Source: Streptomyces sp. NRRL B-24484
GTDB lineage: Bacteria; Actinomycetota; Actinomycetes; Streptomycetales; Streptomycetaceae
NCBI RefSeq assembly: GCF_000717715.1
Contig: NZ_JOAI01000015.1
Coordinates: 1 to 64,000 of the forward strand
Direction: 5' to 3'
DNA: 64,000 bases
Shown: positions 50,519-58,537 of the stretch, in pieces
Layout: each line of letters begins with the position of its first letter
Position numbering within the stretch: position 1 is the stretch's first letter
The notes under the pieces: model-generated
What the model saw: only the letters and a program-made list of their open reading frames with translations
The model's database searches: none
What the model was told of the DNA's origin: nothing
Program-made: the position numbers and the translations under genes

Positions 50519-51460
50519 GTGCCGATCCGCCCGATGCTCGCCGTGCCGAGCACCCGCCGCAGCTTCGGCGACGGCTGGCTGCTGGAACGCAAGCTGGACG
50601 GCGTCCGGGCGATCGCCGAACGGGACGGCGACACCGTCCGGCTGGTCTCCCGCACCGGCAAACCGATGGCCGAGGGCTACCCGGAGCTGGTGGCGGCGCT
50701 GGCCGCGCAGCCCGTCCCCCGGTTCACCGTGGACGGCGAGATCGTCGCCCTCGACCGCGAGGGCCGCACCAGCTTCGCCCGGCTGCAGCGGCGGATGCAG
50801 CTGCGCGACCCCGTCCGGGCGGCCGCCGCGGGGGCGCGGGTCTCGTACTTCCTGTTCGACCTCACCGCGCTGATGGGCCACGACACCACCGGCCTGCCAC
50901 TCCTGGACCGCAAGCAACTGCTGCGCGAGACCATGGACTTCGCCGATCCGCTGTACTTCACCGAGCACGTCCGGGCGGACGGTCCGGTGCCGCTCGCCGA
51001 GGCCTGCGCCCGCGGCTGGGAGGGGCTGGTCGCCAAGCGCGCCGACAGTCGGTACGTGCCGCGCCGCTCCCCGGACTGGCTGAAACTGCCCTGCACCGTC
51101 GGCCAGGAGCTGGTGGTCGGCGGCTTCACCGAACCGGCGGGCCACCGCACCGGGTTCGGCGCCCTGCTGGTCGGCCACTACGAGGGCAGCGCGCTGCGCT
51201 ACGCCGGCAAGGTCGGCACCGGCTTCGACACCGCCCTGCTGCACCGGCTGCGGGCCCGGCTCGACACCCTCGTCCGCCCCGACCCGCCGTTCGCCGACCC
51301 GCCGACCGCGGAGCGCCGGGTGCACTGGGTCGAACCCCGCCTGGTCGCCCGGGTCGGCTTCACCGAGTGGACCCGCGAGGGCCGGCTGCGCGCACCCCGC
51401 TTCGAAGGGCTGCGGACGGACAAACGCCCCGAGGACGTGGTCCGCGAGCACCCGCTCTGA
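50519..51460 (+). CDS. ATP-dependent DNA ligase (LigC/LigD-ligase type)
   Basis: A 313-residue ligase with an adenylation domain and an OB-fold domain. Motif I is ERKLDGVRAI with K25 as the adenylated lysine, followed by RLVSRTGKP (motif Ia), TVDGEIVAL (motif III), FDLTAL (motif IIIa), WEGLVAKRADSRY (motif IV) and WLKLPC (motif V). Stand-alone ligases of this kind act in non-homologous end joining or base-excision repair; no ku, ligD polymerase or nuclease gene is adjacent. The GTG 50519 start has only weak ribosome-binding sequence. Confidence 0.93.
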   Translation: MPIRPMLAVPSTRRSFGDGWLLERKLDGVRAIAERDGDTVRLVSRTGKPMAEGYPELVAALAAQPVPRFTVDGEIVALDREGRTSFARLQRRMQLRDPVRAAAAGARVSYFLFDLTALMGHDTTGLPLLDRKQLLRETMDFADPLYFTEHVRADGPVPLAEACARGWEGLVAKRADSRYVPRRSPDWLKLPCTVGQELVVGGFTEPAGHRTGFGALLVGHYEGSALRYAGKVGTGFDTALLHRLRARLDTLVRPDPPFADPPTAERRVHWVEPRLVARVGFTEWTREGRLRAPRFEGLRTDKRPEDVVREHPL

Positions 51461-51709
51461 CGGCCCTGAACAGCACGTTCGGGGCTTACCGGGGGCCGCC
51501 CGGCATGCCGTGAGATGGATCACAGTCGCGGCCCGGCCGGCCGGGCCCCACGACTGTTCGCGGTCAAGAATTCCCAGGCCGCAGCGGGTCCTCCCAGGAA
51601 ACGTCCAGCTTCGGGCCGTTCACATCAACCATCAACTTGAAGTCTGTTAATTTTTACAGAATTGCCATGCGTTGACTGGTATTCATATGAGCCAGCACGC
51701 TTCGGCGCC
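51461..51709. other. A/T-rich spacer before the metalloprotease gene
   Basis: The last 110 bases are the most A/T-rich part of the window, with GTTAATTTTTACAGAAT, TTGACT (51672-51677) and CATATG (51684-51689). No -35/-10 pair with normal spacing is evident. An elongated in-frame ORF start at 51662 is not supported by a ribosome-binding site. Confidence 0.5.
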
Positions 51710-53890
51710 ATGAAGAGACCCCTTCTGAGCAGCTCGCTCACCCTCGCGGTCAGCACCCTCGTCATCGCCGGCGCCGGTGTCCCCGCCGTGGCCGCCGCAC
51801 CCGGCCCGCAGCCCCAGGCCTCCCACAGCAAGGCCGTGCAGGACGCCAGCTCCCAGGTCGCCGCCCACCCCGACGCGGTGAAGGCCGGTGCCGACGACCG
51901 TTTCCAGGTCACCAACGTGCAGGTCGACGCGGACGGCACCCGCCACGTCCACTTCAACCGGACCTACCGCGGCCTCCCCGTCCGCGGCGGCGACGTGGTC
52001 GTGCACTCCGCCCCCAACGGCACCCTCGACTCCACCAGCCTGACCCAGGCCGCGCCGCTCTCGCTCTCGGTGACCCCCTCCGTCACCGATCAGCAGGCGA
52101 TCGCCAAGGCCGCGAAGCTCTTCCGCGGCACCCGCGGCAGCAGCACCGCCGTCCTGACCGTGGACGTCACCGGTGCCTCGCCGAAGCTGGTCTGGGAGGT
52201 CGTCCTCAACGGCACCGGCGCGGACCGCGCCCCCAGCCACCTCCACGTCCTGGTCGACGCCGTCACCGGCGCCACCGGCGAGAGCTGGGACGGCTTCTCC
52301 GCGTTCCTGCCCGACGGCACCAAGCGCGCCAAGGGCAAGGCGGCCCCCACCGCCGTCTCGGCCCCCGCCGCACCCGCCGCCCTGGCCGCCGCGGCCTCCA
52401 CCGGCACCGGCAAGGGCTACCAGGTCGGCAACGTCAGCGTCAGCACCACGCAGAACTCCACGACCAGCTACACCCTCAAGGACCCCGCCCGCGGCAACGG
52501 CGAAACCCGCGACGCGCAGAACCAGACCGCCACCAACGACTCCCCGCCGGCCGGCTGGGGCGTGGCCTTCAACGACGCCGACAACGTCTGGGGCAACAAC
52601 GCCCTGACCGACCGTGCCACGGTCGCCGTCGACGCCCACTACGGCATCCAGGCCACCTGGGACTTCTACAAGAACGTCCTCGGCCGCAACGGCATCAAGA
52701 ACGACGGCGTGGGCGCCCGTTCCTTCGTCCACTACGGCACCAACTACGACAACGCCGGCTGGGACGACGCGAGCTTCGCGATGATCTACGGCGACGGCGC
52801 GGTCGGCTCCAAGCCGTTCACCGAGATCGACGTCGCCGGCCACGAGATGAGCCACGGCGTCACCGCCGCCACCGCCGGCCTGATCTACAGCGGCGACGCG
52901 GGCGGCCTCAACGAGGCCACCTCGGACATCATGGGCACGATGGTCGAGTTCAACGCCAACAGCCCGGCCGACACGCCGGACTACCTCATCGGCGAGAAGA
53001 TCGACATCAACGGCAACGGCACCCCGCTGCGCTGGATGGACGACCCGAGCAAGGACGGCAAGTCCGTCAAGTGCTGGTCCAGCACCACCAAGAACCTCAA
53101 CCCGCACTACTCGTCCGGCGTCGGCAACCACTTCTTCTACCTGCTCGCCGTCGGCTCCGGCCAGTCCCAGTGGGGCAACAGCCCGACCTGCGACGGCTCC
53201 ACGGTCGCCGGCATCGGCAACGACGCCTCCACCAAGATCTGGTACCGCGCGCTGTCGGTCTACATGACCTCCAACACCGACTACCCGGGCGCCCGCACCG
53301 CCACCGTCAAGGCCGCCAAGGACCTGTACGGTGCCGGCAGCACCCAGTGCGCCGCGGTCGAGAAGGCCTGGAGCGCGGTCTCCGTCGCGCCGACCGCCAC
53401 CACCTGCGGCGGCACCACCCCGCCGCCCACCGGCGACAACCTGCTGCTCAACCCGGGCTTCGAGTCCGGCGCGACCTCGTGGACGGGCACCTCCGGCGTC
53501 ATCACCAACGACGCGGGCGCGGCCCCCCGCACCGGTGCGTACTACGCCTGGCTGGACGGCTACGGCTCGGCGCACACCGACACGCTCTCGCAGTCGGTGA
53601 GCGTCCCGGCGACCGCCACCGCGCCCAAGCTGACCTTCTGGAACCGCATCACCACCGCGGAGACCGGCAGCACGGCGTACGACACCCTGAAGGTCCAGGT
53701 CGTCAGCGGCACCACGACGACCACCCTGGCCACCTACTCGAACGCCGACGCCACCTCGGGCTACGTGCAGCGCACGCTCGACCTGTCGGCCTTCAAGGGC
53801 AAGACCGTCACGATCAAGTTCACCGGCACGGAGGACTCCTCCCTCCAGACCAGCTTCCTGATCGACGACACCTCGGTGACCGCCGGCTGA
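51710..53890 (+). CDS. Secreted M4 (thermolysin-family) metalloprotease with C-terminal jelly-roll domain
   Basis: A 726-residue preproprotein. Signal peptide about 1-30; FTP/PepSY-type propeptide about 45-235; M4 catalytic domain about 240-555; Pro/Gly linker; C-terminal beta-sandwich about 575-726 (NLLLNPGFESGATSWT...). Zinc and catalytic residues are H378-E379-x-x-H382 (HEMSH) and E402 (GGLNEATSD), the exact 24-residue spacing of thermolysin, with VGNHFFYLL for the second His. It is a broad-specificity secreted endopeptidase; the C-terminal domain may bind carbohydrate or substrate. ATG 51710 gives a good signal peptide. It is a single gene with a strong hairpin behind it. Confidence 0.95.
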   Translation: MKRPLLSSSLTLAVSTLVIAGAGVPAVAAAPGPQPQASHSKAVQDASSQVAAHPDAVKAGADDRFQVTNVQVDADGTRHVHFNRTYRGLPVRGGDVVVHSAPNGTLDSTSLTQAAPLSLSVTPSVTDQQAIAKAAKLFRGTRGSSTAVLTVDVTGASPKLVWEVVLNGTGADRAPSHLHVLVDAVTGATGESWDGFSAFLPDGTKRAKGKAAPTAVSAPAAPAALAAAASTGTGKGYQVGNVSVSTTQNSTTSYTLKDPARGNGETRDAQNQTATNDSPPAGWGVAFNDADNVWGNNALTDRATVAVDAHYGIQATWDFYKNVLGRNGIKNDGVGARSFVHYGTNYDNAGWDDASFAMIYGDGAVGSKPFTEIDVAGHEMSHGVTAATAGLIYSGDAGGLNEATSDIMGTMVEFNANSPADTPDYLIGEKIDINGNGTPLRWMDDPSKDGKSVKCWSSTTKNLNPHYSSGVGNHFFYLLAVGSGQSQWGNSPTCDGSTVAGIGNDASTKIWYRALSVYMTSNTDYPGARTATVKAAKDLYGAGSTQCAAVEKAWSAVSVAPTATTCGGTTPPPTGDNLLLNPGFESGATSWTGTSGVITNDAGAAPRTGAYYAWLDGYGSAHTDTLSQSVSVPATATAPKLTFWNRITTAETGSTAYDTLKVQVVSGTTTTTLATYSNADATSGYVQRTLDLSAFKGKTVTIKFTGTEDSSLQTSFLIDDTSVTAG

Positions 53891-53907
53891 CCCCGGCCCC
53901 CCGGACC

Positions 53908-53952
53908 GGTGGACCCGGGCGGTCGACCCACGACGTCCCGCCCGGGTCCACC
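53908..53952. terminator. Convergent hairpin terminator
   Basis: A perfect 15-bp stem (GGTGGACCCGGGCGG / CCGCCCGGGTCCACC) around a 15-base loop, between the metalloprotease (+) and VOC-fusion (-) genes. Confidence 0.75.
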
Positions 53953-53960
53953 GCAGCACC

Positions 53961-54668
53961 TCACTGCTGCGGCTCCTCCTCCCGGCCCTGCCAGGTGCTC
54001 ACGCACACCTCGTTGCCCTCCGGATCCGCCAGCACCCACCACGCGGGCGCGCGCGCCGCGGAGACCACCCGGCCGCCGGCGGCCACCGCCGCCCCGACCC
54101 GCCGCAACGCCTCGTCGTGCGGCACGGTGACGTCGAGGTGGAGCCGGTTGCGCTGCACCCGCGGCGCGTCCATCCGCTGGAACCAGACCGCCGGGCCCTG
54201 TCCGAGCGGATCCACCAGCGGATCCTCCGGACCGTCGGCGCCCGGCACCCCGACATGGCCCAGCACCGCCTTCCAGAACGGCCGTACCGCGGCGGCGTCC
54301 AGCACGTCGACCGCGATCTCCAGGAGCTGCACGGACCTGGGCTCCCCCGGCCGCTGCTCCCCCCACCCGGTGTCGGCCCCCGGGCCGCACAGGGCGGCCG
54401 AGATCCGCCGGGCCAGTTCCACCTCCCCGGCCCCCACCGCGGCCCCTTCGGGCGGCACCAGCGCGAGCACCACCACCCCCGGCCGCAGGTCCGCCCGCAA
54501 CCGCCGGTCGGCCTCCTCGCCGCAGACCGCCACGGCGACCGCGACCGCCTCCACCGCCCGGGCCGCCGACGCGACCGGAACGAACCGCTGCAACGTGCCG
54601 AGCAGCAGGCGCCAACCCCCGCCCCCGACCGCGTCCGAGACCTCCTGCGCACCCATCGACTGCTCCAT
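53961..54668 (-). CDS. Fusion of a pterin-dehydratase-like domain and a VOC (glyoxalase-like) domain
   Basis: A 235-residue protein. The first about 90 residues (VSDAVGGGGWRLLLGTLQRFVPVASAARAV) resemble the 4a-hydroxytetrahydrobiopterin dehydratase-like half of actinomycete two-domain proteins. The rest (about 105-230: LLEIAVDVLDAAAVRPFWKAVLGHV ... LHLDVTVPHDEALRRVGAAVAAGG ... WVLADPEGNEVCVSTW) is a VOC metal-binding fold. No enzyme activity can be assigned; the typical His triad of true dehydratases is not evident. ATG 54668 has GAGG at good spacing. It is last on the minus-strand run from the PLP decarboxylase. Confidence 0.85.
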   Translation of the reverse strand: MEQSMGAQEVSDAVGGGGWRLLLGTLQRFVPVASAARAVEAVAVAVAVCGEEADRRLRADLRPGVVVLALVPPEGAAVGAGEVELARRISAALCGPGADTGWGEQRPGEPRSVQLLEIAVDVLDAAAVRPFWKAVLGHVGVPGADGPEDPLVDPLGQGPAVWFQRMDAPRVQRNRLHLDVTVPHDEALRRVGAAVAAGGRVVSAARAPAWWVLADPEGNEVCVSTWQGREEEPQQ

Positions 54669-54751
54669 CCCGGCATCCTCCCGGCCGGAGCCCCCGACCG
54701 GGACGCCCCGGCGGGGGCGCGGAGGAGTGCACGGGGTCGCCCGGCAGGGCT

Positions 54752-54979
54752 TCAGCCACGGGCCCGCCGCGGTTTCGGCCGGTGCTGCATCAGCCCGACC
54801 GCCACTCCCCCGGCCCCCGCGAGCAGTTGCAGCACGGTGGTGGTCGGGACACCGGCCACGGCGAGGGCCGAGGCGAGGACCAGGACGGCGACCACCACCA
54901 CCTGGTCGGTCGGCCGGAACCTGCGGCGCGGCGGTGTCGGTGCGGACGGCGGGACGTGACGGCGACGCGAACGGGTCAT
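54752..54979 (-). CDS. Small basic membrane protein
   Basis: A 75-residue protein with Arg-rich ends and two short hydrophobic stretches (VVVVAVLVLASALAVAG and VLQLLAGAGGVAVGLM). GAGGCC lies 7-8 bases before the ATG. It sits between the PLP decarboxylase and VOC-fusion genes on the same strand. Function unknown. Confidence 0.6.
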   Translation of the reverse strand: MTRSRRRHVPPSAPTPPRRRFRPTDQVVVVAVLVLASALAVAGVPTTTVLQLLAGAGGVAVGLMQHRPKPRRARG

Positions 54980-55069
54980 GACGGCCTCGGATCTCGATGG
55001 TGCGGGATGCGGAACGGACAGGGCCGGCCGACCGCGGCGACAGCCCGGCCGGGCGGAGTGCGGCGGCTC

Positions 55070-56455
55070 TCAACCGCCGGTCCGGGCGAGCAGGTCCTCG
55101 ACGGTCTGCGGCCGGCGCAGCACGGAGAACCGCACGGTGCCGTCCGCCGCCACGGTGGCACCGTGGACGGCCGGTTCGAGCAGGCTGTTGTAGCCGAACG
55201 GGGTCGAGGTGTAGTACGCGCCGGTGTCCAGCAGCACGACGATGTCGCCGGGTTCGAGCAGCGGCAGCGGTCGGGCCTTCGCGACCAGGTCGCCGGCGAA
55301 GCAGGCCGGTCCGGCGACGTCCTGCTCGACCGGTTCGCCGTGCTTGGCGGCGCCGGTGCCGTCGTGCGCGCTGATCCGCAGCGGCCAGGAGTCGGGGGCG
55401 AAGACCGTCCGGGCGGCCACCTGCACACCGGCGAAGGTGAGGGCGACGGGGCGCCCGCCGGAGGTCTTGGTGTACTCGACGTAGGCGGCGGTGAAGCCGG
55501 ACTTGGCCAGCAGCGAGCGGCCGAACTCGGTCACCACCCGGAACTCCCCGGTGAACAGGGCCGGGGCGCGGTCCTTCAGCCGCCCGACGTAGTCGGGGTA
55601 GCCCGGGCTCACCTCGTCGCCGTCGAAGTTGACGGGGAGACCGCCGCCGATGTCCAGGCCGACCACCTGGCGGCGGCCGAGTTCGCTGTTGGTCTTCCGG
55701 GCGAAGCCGACGGCCGCGGCGACGCCCTCCGCCATCAGGTCCAACGGGCAGCCCTGGGAGCCGACGTGGCAGTGCAGCCAGGTCAGCCAGGGCCGGTCCC
55801 GGAACGCCGCGAGGAGCCGGTCCGCGTTGCCCGCGTCGGCGAGGGTGATGCCGAACTTCGAGTGGGCGGTGGCGGTGCTCATCGCTCCGATGGAGCCGCC
55901 GCCGACCTGCGGGTTGACCCGGATGCCGATCCTGGAGCGCGTCCCCGCGGCCCCGCGTTCGGCGAGGATCTCGTCGACCCGGGCCAGCTCCTGCCAGTTG
56001 TCGATGTTGACGGCGACGCCCAGCTCCAGGGCGAGCCGCAGTTCGGCCCGGGTCTTCGCCGGGGAGTCGTAGACGATCCGCTCGGGGGCGAAGCCGGCGG
56101 CGAGCGCCTGGGCGAACTCGCCGGGGCTGGCCACCTCGCAGCCCATGCCGAGGTCGCGCAGGTGGCGCAGCACCGGTACGAGGCTGTTGGCCTTGGCCGC
56201 GAAGGTGTGCAGCACCTCGCCCGCGTCCTCGAAGGCCCGGTGCAGCGAGTCGACGGTCGCCGCGACGGCGTCGAGGTCGACGAACCCGGCGAGCAGCGCG
56301 TCCTCGGGGTCGAGGAGCCCGTCGCGGACGGCCGCCCGCAGGATCCGCTCGCGCCGCTCGGGACCGTACAGGGCGGGGTCGGGCCGGAAGGGGTCGGCCG
56401 GGGCGGGGGCAGGCAGGGCGGGGTCGGGCTGGGCGGCCGGCTGGGGGTCGGTCAT
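55070..56455 (-). CDS. Fold-type III PLP decarboxylase (DAP/ornithine/arginine decarboxylase family)
   Basis: A 461-residue alanine-racemase-fold enzyme. K88 in HTFAAKANS is the expected Schiff-base lysine; HSKFGI, LHCHVGSQG (with the SQG in place of the usual His-rich GSQ), DIGGGLPVNF and the late AYY / FGYNSL segments agree with the group IV decarboxylases. It is not lysA-like in context and could act on diaminopimelate, ornithine, arginine or a carboxynorspermidine-type substrate. A PucR regulator gene lies upstream on the same strand, separated by 320 bp and a hairpin. Confidence 0.87.
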   Translation of the reverse strand: MTDPQPAAQPDPALPAPAPADPFRPDPALYGPERRERILRAAVRDGLLDPEDALLAGFVDLDAVAATVDSLHRAFEDAGEVLHTFAAKANSLVPVLRHLRDLGMGCEVASPGEFAQALAAGFAPERIVYDSPAKTRAELRLALELGVAVNIDNWQELARVDEILAERGAAGTRSRIGIRVNPQVGGGSIGAMSTATAHSKFGITLADAGNADRLLAAFRDRPWLTWLHCHVGSQGCPLDLMAEGVAAAVGFARKTNSELGRRQVVGLDIGGGLPVNFDGDEVSPGYPDYVGRLKDRAPALFTGEFRVVTEFGRSLLAKSGFTAAYVEYTKTSGGRPVALTFAGVQVAARTVFAPDSWPLRISAHDGTGAAKHGEPVEQDVAGPACFAGDLVAKARPLPLLEPGDIVVLLDTGAYYTSTPFGYNSLLEPAVHGATVAADGTVRFSVLRRPQTVEDLLARTGG

Positions 56456-56775
56456 GGGTGGCGCTCCGCTCGGTCGTCGTGGATGCACGACCCCGGGGTG
56501 CGTGCTCCGGCGGCCGTGCGATCAGACTGCCCGTCAGGTACCCCCCGGGTCTTCGTCCCGCCGTCCGGCTTTGCGGCGGCCCGGCCGCGCCGACGGCCGC
56601 TCCGGAGCGCCGGCCGCCCCGCGGTGGTGCACCGCGGCGGTTCCCGGCCGCCGTCGCCGTCCTGTCCGCCGCGGTACCGCCCCTGGCCGGCCCGGGTGGT
56701 GCCGGGCGACGGACCGGAGGGGCTCCCTTCGTCGCGGGCGGCGAAGGGAGCCGTCCGTCGTGCGGGGCGACGGCG
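56456..56775. other. 320-base spacer between PucR and decarboxylase genes
   Basis: It contains the PucR-gene terminator at 56721-56752. The remaining 265 bases should hold the decarboxylase promoter, but no convincing -10/-35 pair or dyad was found. Long ORFs crossing it on both strands have no ribosome-binding sites or recognisable protein. Confidence 0.6.
56721..56752 (-). terminator. Hairpin terminator after the PucR gene
   Basis: GGCTCCCTTCG (56721-56731) and CGAAGGGAGCC (56742-56752) form a perfect 11-bp stem with a 10-base loop, 24 bases beyond the PucR stop codon. Confidence 0.75.
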
Positions 56776-58425
56776 TCAGGCCCCGTCCTCGGTGCTGCGG
56801 CGCAGCAGCCGCAGTTGGAGCTGGGCGAGCAGCCGGGCGTCGGGGTCGTCCAGGTCGATGCCGCTGGCCTTGACCACGGTCTGGTCGAGGCGGTGGGCGA
56901 AGGTCGTCCGGGGGACGCCCAGCGCGTCCGCGGCCCTGGCCTTCTCGCGCGCGTGGTCGAGGTAGGCGCGCAGGGTGTCCAGGAGGGCGGTGTCGCCCTT
57001 CTCGACCAGCCGGTCCACCGGCGTGGTGACGGGCGGCCGTTCGCCGCGGAGCGCGTCCAGGTAGTGGGCCAGTGCGACCGCGTCGGCCACGTCGCCGACC
57101 CGGGCGCAGTCGAGCGGCGCATGGCCGAACAGCAGTCCGCTCAGGGCGAGTTCGGCCGTCCGGCGGGAGTCGGCCGCCAGGTCGAGCCGCTCCCGGACTT
57201 CGCCGATGCCGATCCGCACCGGCAACTTCACCTCTTCCGCGAGGGGTTGGGCCAGCGAGCGGCTCAGCCGGACGACCCGGGCCTGCGCCTTGTCCGGGTC
57301 CGCGTCGAGCCCGCCGAGCAGCACCAGCACGCCCCGCTCCGAAGGCACGACCACGGGCGCGTGGTCGCGCACGGTGCAGTACCGGTAGACCAGTTGGGAG
57401 AGCCGGGTGCGGACGGCGGCACCGCCGCCGGCCGTCCCGCGGTCGCCCGTCCCGGCGCGGACGGACAGCACCGCGCAGGGCTCCGCGAGCGGCAGCCCGG
57501 TCCGCTCGGCCAGCAGGGCGGCGGAGCTCCGGCCGTCGAGCAGGGCCCGGGCCGCCTCGACGAGTTGCTGGTCCCGGCCGTCGCGGCGGGCGCGGTCGTG
57601 CAGCAGGTGGGCCGCGGCCACCCGCGCCGCCGCGCGCAGGGCCCGGGTGGCCGCGGGCACGTCGAGCGGCTCGCCGTCGGCCGCCACCCAGATCGACCCC
57701 AGCGGCACGTCCCCGGCGCGGACGAGCACGATGAGCCGCTCGGGCGTCTCGCCGTCCGTCTCGCGGTACAGCACGTCGGTGGACTTCCAGAGCTGGCGGA
57801 AGAAGCCGGCCTTCTCCATGTCGTGGCGCCGTCCCTGCGGCGGCCGACCGCCGAGGATGGTCCGGACACGGACCTCGTCGGTGCCCCGGCCGGTCGGCGA
57901 GTGCGCGAGGACGTTGGAGTCCAGGTCCTCGATGGTCACGGATCCGCGGACCTGGAGGGCGACCGCCCGGGCCAGCTCGTCCAGGTCGCCGAGCGGGACA
58001 CCCGCGACGGCGGGCTCCTTCGCCACCGACAGTCCGGCGTGCAGCATGCCGATGACGGTCGGCCAGTCCGTCCACCAGCCGCGGAAGAGCACGGCCGTCC
58101 CGGCCTCGGCCGCGGCCTCGCGCAGCGCCTCCGTCCGGATCGCCGTTCCCGCCGGACGCAGGACGACACCGGCCGCCCCGGCGTTCCCGGACCGCCGCAC
58201 CACGGCGACGGCCTCCTCGGAGTTCGGATCGACGCCGACCGCGACGAGCAGGTCGCCCGGCGCCTCCCGCTGCTCCAGCGGGTCGAGCACGACCACCCGG
58301 CCGACGGCGGCGCCGACCCCCAGCGGCGCAGCGCACAGTTCCACGAACCGCTCCCCCACCAGCGCCAGCAGCCCCTCCAGCGTCTGTTCCGGCTCCGGCC
58401 GGCCCCACTGCTCCGCGTCCGACAC
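56776..58425 (-). CDS. PucR family transcriptional regulator
   Basis: A 549-residue regulator. The N-terminal sensory region (about 15-130) is followed by a GAF-like middle part (SVTIEDLDSNVLAHSPTG, about 155-280) and a C-terminal HTH_30 domain (DTLRAYLDHAREKARAADALGVPRTTFAHRLDQTVVKASGIDLDDPDARL). Such proteins often activate purine, amino-acid or GABA catabolic genes in response to a ligand. The adjacent PLP decarboxylase is the obvious target. GTG 58425 has GGGAGGGGG 8 bases upstream; longer in-frame starts read through the intergenic region. Confidence 0.9.
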   Translation of the reverse strand: MSDAEQWGRPEPEQTLEGLLALVGERFVELCAAPLGVGAAVGRVVVLDPLEQREAPGDLLVAVGVDPNSEEAVAVVRRSGNAGAAGVVLRPAGTAIRTEALREAAAEAGTAVLFRGWWTDWPTVIGMLHAGLSVAKEPAVAGVPLGDLDELARAVALQVRGSVTIEDLDSNVLAHSPTGRGTDEVRVRTILGGRPPQGRRHDMEKAGFFRQLWKSTDVLYRETDGETPERLIVLVRAGDVPLGSIWVAADGEPLDVPAATRALRAAARVAAAHLLHDRARRDGRDQQLVEAARALLDGRSSAALLAERTGLPLAEPCAVLSVRAGTGDRGTAGGGAAVRTRLSQLVYRYCTVRDHAPVVVPSERGVLVLLGGLDADPDKAQARVVRLSRSLAQPLAEEVKLPVRIGIGEVRERLDLAADSRRTAELALSGLLFGHAPLDCARVGDVADAVALAHYLDALRGERPPVTTPVDRLVEKGDTALLDTLRAYLDHAREKARAADALGVPRTTFAHRLDQTVVKASGIDLDDPDARLLAQLQLRLLRRSTEDGA

Positions 58426-58537
58426 GGGCAGCCCCCTCCCCTTGGCACGTGCGTTGCTCGATGGTGCGTCAGTTCGAGCTGCGCGGACCTCGGTTCGCCG
58501 CAGCCCGGTGTCGCGCGGACCGGCCGCGCGGGTCCCT

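Noticed and set aside
51672..51689. TTGACT and CATATG before the metalloprotease as a promoter
   Set aside because: They are only 6 bases apart, far short of normal spacing.
53961..57122. 1053-residue minus-strand open frame
   Set aside because: Only its last 235 residues (53961-54668) form a real gene. The rest is antisense or out-of-frame to the decarboxylase and PucR genes, typical for high-GC DNA.
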